Shown: positions 21,448 to 33,300 of the stretch, in pieces | Layout: every line of letters begins with the position of its first letter | How positions within the stretch are numbered: position 1 is the stretch's first letter | The notes under the pieces: generated by a model | Databases searched by the model: none | What the model was told of the DNA's origin: nothing | The model's input: the letters and a program-made list of their open reading frames with translations, nothing else | Source: Anisus vortex | Taxonomy: Eukaryota > Mollusca > Gastropoda > Planorbidae | Assembly (NCBI GenBank): GCA_949126835.1 | Contig: OX421500.1 | Location: 27,307,731 to 27,371,730, forward strand | DNA: 64,000 nucleotides | Direction: 5' to 3' | Program-made: the position numbers and the translations under genes

Positions 21448-23175
21448 TATCGCTATTTATACTATACTAAAAAGCATATACCATAAAGAAAATCTATGCG
21501 TGTGCATATAGCACAAGTATCGTTTTAATACCACTATACGCGATATTCCAGTACAGTGCAATATGTGTACCAAAATAAATGTATGCACAACCTCCAAATC
21601 AGCACAAATACCGTCCTAATATGTGCAATGTTTTTAAGTTTTGATTAACATAAAGGCGTGTAAACGTTGACCATATAGCACACTACCTCAACCAACACAC
21701 CAGCATGAATCATATATACTTACGATATAGCAATGTGATGCATATAACATTTATAGTTGCAATTAAAATTACAATTAGAAGTAAATCATAAAGCAAATAA
21801 ATACATATATAGATACACAGATAGTTTAGCAGAAAGACAGAAGAATACCAACAAGTAAACTATACTTAATGTTTTGACACAAATCGATAGACAAAACAGC
21901 CCAAAACAAGATACCAGCACGCTAACAAACTAAACGAATAACATATACTTTAATTCGTTGGGAAGCCCACTCAAACCCACAGTCTAAGTCCGCACAATCC
22001 TTTTTCCAAAGGACGAATCTCCCCAATGAAGAAAAATACATACAAGTAACCTAATAGAGTTCCATTGTCATGGGGTCACCCAGATATAAACTATGTGGCC
22101 TCACGACAATCCCATCCAACCGCCCGCAAAATATATAATACAAATATACGAATATACATATAGCAATGATAATAAATTATATCCTAGATATTATCATACA
22201 AGTTAAAAAAAATATTTAACTTAGCTTTCAGTAGTGCTGTCTCCAATCCAGGTCCACGCACGTCCCTTGTCCAACGTCCAAATTCCTTGACCTTGATAGC
22301 TCTGTCCAACCAAATCAACGTCAAATGTTCCACAGCATCCAACGGATCAACCTTGAGTGTCCTCCCAACCTTCAAGTCTACAACCAGCGTCCGTTGCGTC
22401 GACCTTGAAATCACCTATCAAAATTGCAGTTGAACTTGACTAACTTCCACCGACGTATTGTATACAGTCAGCAAACGAGATCAACAGCAAAGTTACACAT
22501 CCGGCGCCAGGAGATGATATGCCCTCTGCACAAGGACGCAGACGATGTATACTTTTATCAGCGGTTGCAACGATGCAATGACGCCCGCAATAATATGCCC
22601 TCTGCACAAGGACGCAGACGATGTATGCCTTTATCAGCGGTTGCAACGATGCAATGACGCCCGCTTACTATGCCAGAAAGCTTTCGTAAGCAGTTACGGC
22701 TGGCAATAGGCAGTTACGGCTGGCAATAGGCAATAGTGTGTAGCCACGGCAAACCGGATAGTACGACGTCGACCTTGACAGACTTCGACACCAGATAGAT
22801 ACCAGCTCGTCAGTACAGCTCACAGACGACAGTACAACTTCAGGACACCCACAGGACAGCTTCGGACTTCGCAGCTCATCAGCTTCAGTACAATTCTGTA
22901 ACCATTCCACAGGGTTGCTCCACAACTCACAAAAAGCTCCACTGGTCAATAAACATCCCAGTCATATACCATGACCCACAGTGCAACTCCACAAATCAAT
23001 AAATCCACCAGTCATATACAATGACTCGCAGGGCAATCAAACGTCGATTCCCTCAAGTTACCTCCTCCAAGACAGGCAGGCAGGTCAACTTCCAACAGTT
23101 CCAACAACTGTACATAAAGTAGGCTCTGTGATGTGTCTCTCTATGGTCTTGATTTCTACTGCTGCTCCACCATTT
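21448..23175 (-). other. Long 5' leader of the Gmr1-like element
   Basis: About 1.7 kb between 5' LTR and gag without a credible gene. It contains a tandem duplication (about 76-bp period, 22516-22665, TGCCCTCTGCACAAGGACGC in both units) and a duplicated GTTACGGCTGGCAATAGG near 22692-22731. The sequence next to the LTR reads TGGTGGAGCAGCAG on the element strand, the position of a primer-binding site; I could not match it to a tRNA. Confidence 0.65.
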
Positions 23176-23484
23176 TGTAACTGAGAGATCTTCATAACAT
23201 GTAGTAACACAACTCAATAAACTTGATAAGACTTCACTTAAGGATAATAACTTTAATCAACGTATTGTATATCACCATCACTTCTACACTTCGTTACTAC
23301 TACCATATCAAGACCAAGAACATCACTCTTCCACGGCCTAACATACACTGTCCTTGTTTACCATCTCTCTCTCCCAAGTAAACATTACATGACGTCAAAC
23401 ACACATTTCCTAGTTACCCATTAATCGCACCTATTGCACAAACTTATTCCTTATAACTTCACACCAAGTCATGCATCACTTACA
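23176..23484 (-). repeat. 5' LTR of the Gmr1-like element
   Basis: 309 bp, same sequence and ends as 17201-17509. It is 5' because the element reads on the - strand. Confidence 0.93.
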
Positions 23485-23489
23485 AATTA

Positions 23490-24247
23490 GATATAAATAA
23501 ATTATTCAATAATATATTTAGTAATTTACACTAAAATATGTACACTAATATGTACAATAATTGCCTAATAAAGATGAATTTTGTGTCTACTCTACATTTC
23601 CCCAATAAAACCTAATGTCACAATGCTATACAATTGGCATGTCATGAGAACAAAAAATTGTACAGTGAAATGTGCATCTTTAGCTCTAGAAGAAACAATC
23701 AATTTTATAATAATTAACAAAACAATCACAATTATGTCAACAAATTAAACTTCATGGTAAATCACTTTAACTTTTCCCCACTAGGAAGCTGCCAGACATT
23801 ATCTACCCCATCCCTAAGTCAAATTGCATCACTCCTTATATTTAACAAAAAATAAATAAAAATATTATAAAAAAAATTCACAATAAAATTTTTTATTAAA
23901 GCAAATGAATTTTTCCCATATTAAATATAAATAGATAAGGTTTAATTTAAACCACTAAAAATGAGTTTTTTGTAAAAATTCACAGAAATACAATCAATTG
24001 AGCCAAAAATACCAAAAAATGTGTAAAAATAGCATCACTATCGCCCTCTTTCATCAGAGTTAAAATGGGTTTTTAATATGTATTTAAAAACGCAAAGCTC
24101 TATCAGAACCGAAACAACAAAAAATCTGCGACTCCGGGGGGGGGGGGGGGGGGGGGTGAAAGGGTTAAAAACATATGTGTTATTTTTACTAAAAGAAATC
24201 ACGACCTGTTTAGTATAGATCATCTATTTAATAGTCTGATGAAAGCT
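23490..24247. other. PRIMPOL 3' flank
   Basis: AT-rich DNA downstream of the PRIMPOL stop. TTTATT (AATAAA on the gene strand) occurs near 23890, a possible poly(A) signal; a G run of about 20 lies near 24137. No other feature. Confidence 0.5.
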
Positions 24248-24396
24248 TCATGTATCCAACTCATCAGCTGCGGCCACCAACATTTCATCATCACCGTCAT
24301 CATCCATGCAATCATACTGCATACAATCTCCAGAAGCTCCAATGTCCCCTTCTTCAAAGAAAGTATCAGGAAGTACGTGGTATGGGATGTCTCGAG
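24248..24396 (-). CDS. PRIMPOL: PRIMPOL exon 14 (C-terminus)
   Basis: 149 bp. The acceptor chosen is CTCCTTCAG before 24396 because it is the only nearby AG giving phase 1; it follows a pyrimidine tract. Encodes RDIPYHVLPDTFFEEG and an acidic end (CMDDGDDEMLVAAADELDT), comparable to the human RPA-binding region but shorter. Exact acceptor is the least certain of the gene. Confidence 0.82.
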
Positions 24397-27300
24397 CTGA
24401 AGGAGAATCGTTTACCTCAATTTAAGATTTTAGTAAAAACAAAAATATAACAATAAAAAGTTTTTCTGATCAACATTTCCAAACAATAACAGCAGGGTAT
24501 GGGGTGGTCTAGACATCAGAATAGAGGCTTGCCATTCTAGAGGACCTGGGTTCAATTCAGTCAAAAACAAACACAATCATTTTTACCAGGAGGGAGGGTG
24601 TCCCTGATTCTACCCAGCTCTGATGGATAACTGACATTAGCTGTGGACAAGTAAAGACACCTGGGCATTTAAGCCATATCCACATAAACTGGTGAAAGCT
24701 GCTTCACTATTCCCATGGACCAAGGTGGTCTCAATTGGATACTTGTACTTTTTTTTAATTTGCACGTACTTTTTTTTTCATGGCTTGGTATTGCCAAATG
24801 TGGATCTTATAGATGGTGTTAGACATAGTGCAGTTTATTTTTATACATTTGAACATTCTGAAACCTGTCTTTTATAAACAGCCAACATATTGTTTTTAAT
24901 AGCAGAAGTTCATTTTTGAACACAGAAAAAAACAGCTTACAAAAAGAAATGATACACTTTTTTATTGCCCACATTGAAATTGAAGATAAACCAAGCATTC
25001 ATTCAACAAGATAAGATAACTCTAATGTGGGTTATCAAGCACTCTCTATACAGGATATACTTAAAATTAAAATGTGTGTTGGTCCATGGATTAGCCAAGA
25101 GCTTTGATTCATTACCTCTGTTAAATTAAAATAAGGTCATTTAGTACCCACACAAAAAAATGTAAGACTGTTGGCAAACCAACAAAAATGTTTCAAATAC
25201 AGAGAAACCAACAAGTTTATGATTCAGCAAACCTTTAGAACAACCAAAAATATTGGACAGAACATGTTTTTTAACATAAGAGAATTGAATGGTTTCATGA
25301 GGTGGAAACTACTTACATTCAGATCTGTACCCTTGACAATCTGGGTCAAAACACTTCTGATAGTACACTCCCAACTGTAGGTCTACAACATACCTGGAAA
25401 GAGAGTAATTTCATCTCAATGATCAATACACATTTCCATATTTTGTTTTAATTGACAGTCTTTCCTAAACATATTAGTCTTTAGTTTAGTTTTCTGAAAC
25501 TTTCCCATGCCCTTGAAATACAATCACAGTTTATCCCCAAAACAATCTCTGGAAATACAATCACAGTTTATCCCCAGAACTATCTTTGGAAATACAATCA
25601 CAGTTTATCCCCAAAACTATCTCTGGAAATACAATCACAGTTTATCCCCAAAACTATCTCTGGAAATACAATCACAGTTTATCCCCAGAAATATCTTTGG
25701 AAATACAATCACAGTTTATCCCCAAAACTATCTCTTGAAATACAATCACAGTTTATCCCCAGAACTATCTTTGGAAATACAATCACAGTTTATCCCCAAA
25801 ACTATCTCTTGAAATACAATCACAGTTTATCCCCAGAACTATCTTTGGAAATACAATCACAGTTTATCCACAAAACTATCTCTGGAAATACAATCACAGA
25901 TGATCCCCAAAACTATCTCTGGAAATACAATCACAGTTTATCCACAAAACTATCTCTGGAAATACAATCACAGTTTATCACCAAAACTATCTCTGGAAAT
26001 ACAATCACAGTTTATCCCCAAAACTATCTCTGGAAATACAATCACAGTTTATCCCCAAAACTATCTCTTGAAATACAATCACAGTTTATCCCCAGAACTA
26101 TCTTTGGAAATACAATCACAGTTTATCCACAAAACTATCTCTGGAAATACAATCACAGTTTATCCCCAAAACTATCTTTGGAAATACAATCACAGTTTAT
26201 CCTCAAAACTATCTCTGGAAATACAATCACAGTTTATCCCCAAAACTATCTCTTGAAATACAATCACAGTTTATCCCCAGAACTATCTTTGGAAATACAA
26301 TCACAGTTTATCCACAAAACTATCTCTGGAAATACAATCACAGTTTATCCCCAAAACTATCTTTGGAAATACAATCACAGTTTATCCCCAAAACTATCTC
26401 TGGAAATACAATCACAGTTTATCCCCAAAACTATCTCTGGAAATACAATCACAGTTTATCCACAAAACTATCTCTGGAAATACAATCACAGTTTATCACC
26501 AAAACTATCTCTCGAAATACAATCACAGTTTATCCACAAAACTATCTCTGGAAATACAATCACAGTTTATCCACAAAACTATCTCTGGAAATACAATCAC
26601 AGTTTATCCCCAAAACTATCTCTGGAAATACAATCACAGTTTATCCCCAAAACTATCTCTGGAAATACAATCACAGTTTATCCACAAAACTATCTCTGGA
26701 AATACAATCACAGTTTATCCCCAAAACTATCTCTGGAAACACAATCACAGTTTATCCCCAAAACTATCTCTGGAAATACAATCACAGTTTATCCCCAAAA
26801 CTATCTCTGGAAATACAATCACAGTTTATCCACAAAACTATCTCTGGAAATACAATCACAGTTTATCCCCAAAACTATCTCTGGAAATACAATCACAGTT
26901 TATCCCCAAAACTATCTCTGGAAATACAATCACAGTTTATCCCCAAAACTATCTCTGGAAATACAATCACAGTTTATCCCCAGAACTATCTTTGGAAATA
27001 CAATCACAGTTTATCCACAAAACTATCTCTGGAAATACAATCACAGTTTATCCCCAAAACTATCTCTGGAAATACAATCACAGTTTATCCACAAAACTAT
27101 CTCTGGAAATACAATCACAGTTTATCCACAAAACTATCTCTGGAAATACAATCACAGTTTATCCACAAAACTATCTCTGGAAATACAATCACAGTTTATC
27201 CCCAAAACTATCTCTGGAAATACAATCACAGTTTATCCACAAAACTATCTCTGGAAATACAATCACAGTTTATCCACAAAACTATCTCTGGAAATACAAT

Positions 27301-30300
27301 CACAGTTTATCCACAAAACTATCTCTGGAAATACAATCACAGTTTATCCACAAAACTATCTCTGGAAATACAATCACAGTTTATCCACAAAACTATCTCT
27401 GGAAATACAATCACAGTTTATCCACAAAACTATCTTTGGAAATACAATCACAGTTTATCCACAAAACTATCTCTGGAAATACAATCACAGTTTATCCACA
27501 AAACTATCTCTGGAAATACAATCACAGTTTATCCCCAAAACTATCTCTGGAAATACAATCACAGTTTATCCACAAAACTATCTCTGGAAATACAATCACA
27601 GTTTATCCACAAAACTATCTCTGGAAATACAATCACAGTTTATCCACAAAACTATCTCTGGAAATACAATCACAGTTTATCCCCAAAACTATCTCTGGAA
27701 ATACAATCACAGTTTATCCACAAAACTATCTCTGGAAATACAATCACAGTTTATCCACAAAACTATCTCTGGAAATACAATCACAGTTTATCCACAAAAC
27801 TATCTCTGGAAATACAATCACAGTTTATCCACAAAACTATCTCTGGAAATACAATCACAGTTTATCCACAAAACTATCTCTGGAAATACAATCACAGTTT
27901 ATCCACAAAACTATCTTTGGAAATACAATCACAGTTTATCCACAAAACTATCTCTGGAAATACAATCACAGTTTATCCACAAAACTATCTCTGGAAATAC
28001 TACATAACAACAATCCCACACAATACTCAGATAGAAAAAAGGATAAAAACACTGTTCTTATTTCAAGAACAAGTTCATATGAGTTATCTTCCTTCATGAG
28101 TGGGATGGAATGGGTTGGCTGAAAAAAACCAGGAAAACCAATAACTTAACATCATTTAAAATACTAATCAAAATGCAAGACTAGACTTAAATCACAGATA
28201 AGCCTATGATGTAGTAATCTTCTGTATGGAAGGAGCGGCTGTAACATATAAGATAAAATAGATCTCAACCTGTACAAACCCTGCCATAACACCCACACTA
28301 AACATAAACAACCACCACCTTTAGATTACTTTACCAGCACTATTTGTATTCTAGACCAAGGGTCGGCAACCTACGGCACGCGTGCCTGACTTGGCACGCC
28401 TAATGATTTTCAATGGCACGCGGAAGACCCACAAAAAAACTCAATTCAATCCCTACTACAAGAAATCGATTGGGACGCTGAATGAGTTAGAAATCCTAAT
28501 TTGACACACTATTGTCAAAAGGTTGCCGACCACTGTTTTAGACCTTTTTTTTTTACAAATAAAGTTCAGGAGCTCTCAAATAAACCTTTCAATGATCCCC
28601 AGATTATTTAACAGATGCACTCAAGTATAATAGATTGAAATGAATAATTACATGATATTGTTACTTCTGTGCTGCCGCTGTATGTTTGAGCACCACCTGA
28701 ACCCTGTGATGCTGTAGATCAACGAGCGGTTGGACCTAAAGTATGCCCAGCGATAGATGGAGCCACGGTGTTCAGGGGAGGTAATCAGGCTCTTGATGAA
28801 GTTGTCAATGAGTGGATAAGGAGATGAACACAAGTTACCTTCCAGTGTATCTAGACAAGGAAAAATCAAGGCCTGTAAAACTAAAGAAAGTTAAAGACTA
28901 ACAGAACAGAAATGTAAGTAAAACATACAAACTATTTCTATTTTATAAGTGTATTCAGTATCAGAATGCTAACAAAATCATTTTACAAAATATTGAACAT
29001 AACTTTAGAGTAAATAGTTTAATATTAGTACTATAACGGGTGCGTTTTGGGTAAAAAAAATAAAAATGTTTATATCTTGTAGCCATTCGAGGTAATTACT
29101 CCGCAACAAAGGGATATGATATCATTAATTGGAAATTTGTACAGGAAATACTAATCTTAATACTATTTACTACCAAAATCAACTATTTACTCAATTTTGA
29201 GAAAAATCTCTTTATCACATAATTTTTTTAATTTCTTCAACAACGATTCATTTATCATTGACAAAACTTAATCTTCAATATCATTCATTTTATCTTAAAC
29301 AAAACTTGTTTTTCAACTTTAATTCATTTAAATGTTCCTGTGTTAGCTATCGCTGGCAACCTACGGCACAGGTTCAAGACTTGGCACGCAGAGCGATTTT
29401 CAATGGCGCGCAAAAGACCCCAAAGAAGAGCAATTCAAGTCTCGTCTACCACAAATTGAGTACTAGAGCAGAATGACTTTCAAGTTGTTGATACACCGAA
29501 TGAATTAGAAATCCTTATTTGGCACACTATGATCAAAAGGTTGTCGACCCCTGATCTAGAAATATCCCCAATGAAATAGTCAGGAAAGTTTTATTTAACT
29601 CACATTCTCCTGTTTTGGGGGATGAACTCTTTAAGCTAGCAGCCATTTGTCCAGTGGGCAGTTTCATGCTGTCATCAACTGTTAGCAGTTCTGCTGATGA
29701 ATCCTCACTGTCAGAAGACCAGCAAACAATTATTGGTTTTTATATCAAAACACAGATAGGACATTTTTTTGTTTGTCTTTCGAATTGCTTACTTACAATA
29801 GACAACAACCGTCTCTAAATATAAATATTCTTTAAACATACAGCTGCTTACTTATTTCCAAAGACTATATACAAAAATTAATAAAGCACAAAACATGGGC
29901 CAGCCCGAACTACATAGGGAATTTCTATCTATAGGTGATTTAAGGTTTACAGTAAATATCTAACAATCTCAACATACATATTTAATTACTTAATTGTCCA
30001 TTGTATTTGAATCATAATAATGGAATAATACACCTTTTTTAAAATAAATATTGAAATAGAAAAAAATGCTTGTTAGGATTTTTTATTATTTTTAAACTAT
30101 AAAAAAATCAACAAGAGCTGACAATTATAATGTCTTCTTTTTTAGAATTATTTTTCCCATGTCAATGTTTTAGGAAGCAAATCTTTTGAAGGATATTTCC
30201 ACTCTATCTTGCAATAAAGTAGACTTTTAATTTCAGCTTACAATACACAATACATTCTTGGTTCTGCTTGACTTCAGTATTTAGTTAAATGTGAATTGTA

Positions 30301-33300
30301 TAAACTGTTGACTGTATAAACATGTAGGTGCAGTCCATAATATAAACTTGAGGAATGTAAATTGTTTGTCACACAATTCACTGCAATGTAGACTGAATGT
30401 TTTGGTGATAATAAAAAGTTATCATGAAAACTGTTACTCACTGATGTACAGATATAAGTGATGCGTAAAAGAAAAACTCTTCACTTGATTGGCTGACATT
30501 TTTCTGGGCAGAGAACCCGTTTGTACTTGAAGGCAGTAGAGGATTAAACTGATGAAGCTTGCTGGACAGAAACAGACGGAAATTTCTATTTTTGTTGTAA
30601 ACACCTGCAAGATTATTGTGTTTAAATATTAGCATTAGAAACAAAACTAACAGCACTATCCCAGACAAAATACAGGAAAACAATAGGAAAAGGATAAGGA
30701 AATTTTCTTTTACCTAAATCACAAAAGAGCGTCTCATTTCCATCTTTGTTTTTCACCATCAAGGAGGACAACTCATCCAGTGAGAAAGAGCGCAACAAAT
30801 ACAACTGCTCAGCAGTAAAATCTCCTAGGTTACCATAACCAGGCGACTCAAAGGAGGCCTTTTTGTCTTTTGGGTGAACATTAGCAGCAGGATCAGGAAA
30901 TGCAGCTTGTGCATGCTTTCCAGTATTCAAACCTGCAGAGATTTGCTGCAAAGTTCCATCTCCTGTTTCAGTTAAGCCTGACAACACGAATTCTCTCTGA
31001 TCAATCGCCTCACAGAGTTCAGTTAAATGAATCAGCTCTTCGTTGTCTTCAGGATTGAAGAGCTCTTGATAGCGGGAGACGACTCCCTGTCCAGGCTTCT
31101 TGGCCTTGACGCAGGAGGAAGATGACAATTTGACATACTTCACCAGGAGTTGAAAAATAAAACGTATGAACTGACCTGGCAGATAAATGTCAAGTTTTCA
31201 ATTAAAAATATTTACTTCATAGAAAATACTTTGAAATGAATAATTACAAGGAAAACTATTACATTTGTTTTAACACCTTACAGCAAAAGTAAGCTAACAA
31301 TGAAGTAACAATTTCACAAAACTAACACAGGAAATTTTATAAACAAGTTTTACAATAATGGTAAATGGTGGTCTAGCGGCATAGTGTCGGGAATGTCATC
31401 CTAATCAATAAGTGACATTAGTTAGGGAAACATATAGAAGGCTGGACATTGTGCTAGCCACGCAATCGTCATGTGTGATACTATTTCTTTCTTTTTTTTT
31501 TTTACATATATCTAGCTAATAAAGTTTTTTTTATATGGTACTCTTGTAGCCATAACTTTGTAAAAACACAATGGTAGGAAATAACACAAAAAAAAAAAAA
31601 AACAATTTACCAGCTGTCACACAATTCTCAAATGTTTGGTTCAACTGGAAGATTAAGTGATGGCTACATTTCTGTGCTGTACTGTCAAAAAAAAAAAAAA
31701 AGCTTGCATTAGAAAACAAAACATAAAACAGCCATTAAACAGAAATAACACTATTACTTTTTAATCTATATACATAATACACAGATGAATGCAAACATTA
31801 ACAGTAACTAATACAGCTTACAGCTAACAAAAAACTATCATTTTTATTTCAAGTATACTTATGATGATATATTTATATTGGTTTGAAGTCTGAGAATAAG
31901 AAATGTATTGAAAACTCCTCTATTCCATAGATGACCAGCTCAGAAGATGGAAAGAATACTTCCAGGAAGTGCTAAACAGACCAACCCCTCTAAATCCACC
32001 CGATCTGACCACAGGAGAAACACTGGACATAAATATGGAAGAAATATCCAAAGAAGAAATATGGAAGGCCATCAATCAAATGAAGACAAGCGAAGCAGCA
32101 GGCATAGACAATATACCACCTGAGGTCCTAAAAGAAGGAGGAGCTGAAATTGTTAACCAGCTCCACAATATCTTAAATAAAATTTGGTCAACCGAAACCC
32201 CTACTGCAGAATGGAAAAAAGGCTTAAAATTGCAAAGAATGGGGATCTGTCACTATGTGATAAATGGTGAGGAATTACCATACTCTCAGTACCAAGCAAG
32301 GTCTTCAGCAGAACAATACTCAACAGAATGAAAGAAGCCTGCGAGGATCTCCTAAGAGAAGAACAGGCTGGGTTCAGAAGTGGAATATCATGCATTGACC
32401 AGATAGCAACACTCCGTATCATTATAGAACAATCTATTGAATGGCAATCTCCACTCTATGCTATATTTGTGGACTTTGAAAAGGCTTTTGATAGCATTAC
32501 TAGAGAGACAATAAGGTCAATCATGAGGCACTATGGAATACCTAATAAAATAATAACCATCATCAAAAGTCTCTATGAAAACTTTACCTGCCAAATAGTA
32601 CATAATGGTAAGATGTCAGATGAATTCCATGTTACAACTGGAGTCAAGCAAGGATGTCTCCTTTCACCACTTCTGTTCCTTCTAGTACTAGACTGGGTCA
32701 CAAAAGAAGCTTACGCTAACTCAGGAAAAGGGATACAATGGACCCTAATGCAAAAACTAGAAGACAGAGTTTGCAGATGACCTTACCGTCCTGTCACACA
32801 GATTACAAGATATGCAAGAGAAGATCACAGCCTTGAGTGAGACTGAAAAAAGAGTGGGGCTCAATATAAACCATCAAAAAACAAAATTATTGAAAATTAA
32901 CCACCAACAAGATGGTGACATACAAGTAGCAAACCATAGCTTAGACCAAGTGGATCACTTTGTGTACCTTGGAAGTGTGGTCAGTGTATCGGGAGGAGCA
33001 GACGAGGACATCGAACGTCGAATATATTTAGCGCGACAGGCCTTTGCCAACCTGAAACAGGTTTGGAGATCTACATACATCTCTTTCAAAACTAAAGTAA
33101 GGATCTTTAATACAAACGTTAAAACGGTCCTACTTTATGGGTTCAAAACATGGCGAATGACAGAGATAAGAAAAAATAGACTCCAGACCTGTGGGAGAGG
33201 TGTGGACAAAGAACAGTAGAACAACAAATCATGGATGAAGCATATTAGATGAAACTGGAAGAACTGGAAAGAGCTGGGAAGAATTGAAGCGACTGGCAAA

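Larger units (their letters stand above)
17201..23484 (-). mobile_element. Young Ty3/gypsy-class LTR retrotransposon, Gmr1-type order, lacking reverse transcriptase
   Basis: Two 309-bp LTRs that I read as identical (17201-17509, 23176-23484) bound the element, with a 5-bp target duplication AATTA at 17196-17200 and 23485-23489. Reading the - strand, the order is 5' LTR, a leader of about 1.7 kb, gag, an ORF with protease then integrase, a fragment of RNase H, a purine tract, 3' LTR. Typical Ty3/gypsy elements place integrase last; integrase before RT-RNase H is the arrangement of Gmr1-type elements. Here the end of integrase, all of RT and the start of RNase H are deleted. It must have been copied in trans, or deleted after or during its last transposition. 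Confidence 0.93.

Noticed and set aside
21008..21511. + strand frames over the gag region with Ser/Leu/Cys-rich repeats
   Set aside because: Antisense shadows of the intact gag frame, caused by its tandem Glu/Lys/Arg/Gln repeats.
25515..28001. CRISPR array
   Set aside because: Repeats of 37-38 bp are directly adjacent with no unique spacers, and the DNA is an animal genome.
25507..28122. Long + strand open frames (732, 578 and 376 codons) as a repetitive protein gene
   Set aside because: All three frames are open because a 37-bp unit without stops repeats about 67 times. There are no splice sites or start context, and the array lies in an intron of PRIMPOL on the other strand.
28850..28869. 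Acceptor TTTTACAG at 28873 for PRIMPOL exon 12
   Set aside because: It would enter the frame in phase 0 although exon 11 ends in phase 1; the AG at 28851 restores phase and gives better agreement with PrimPol.
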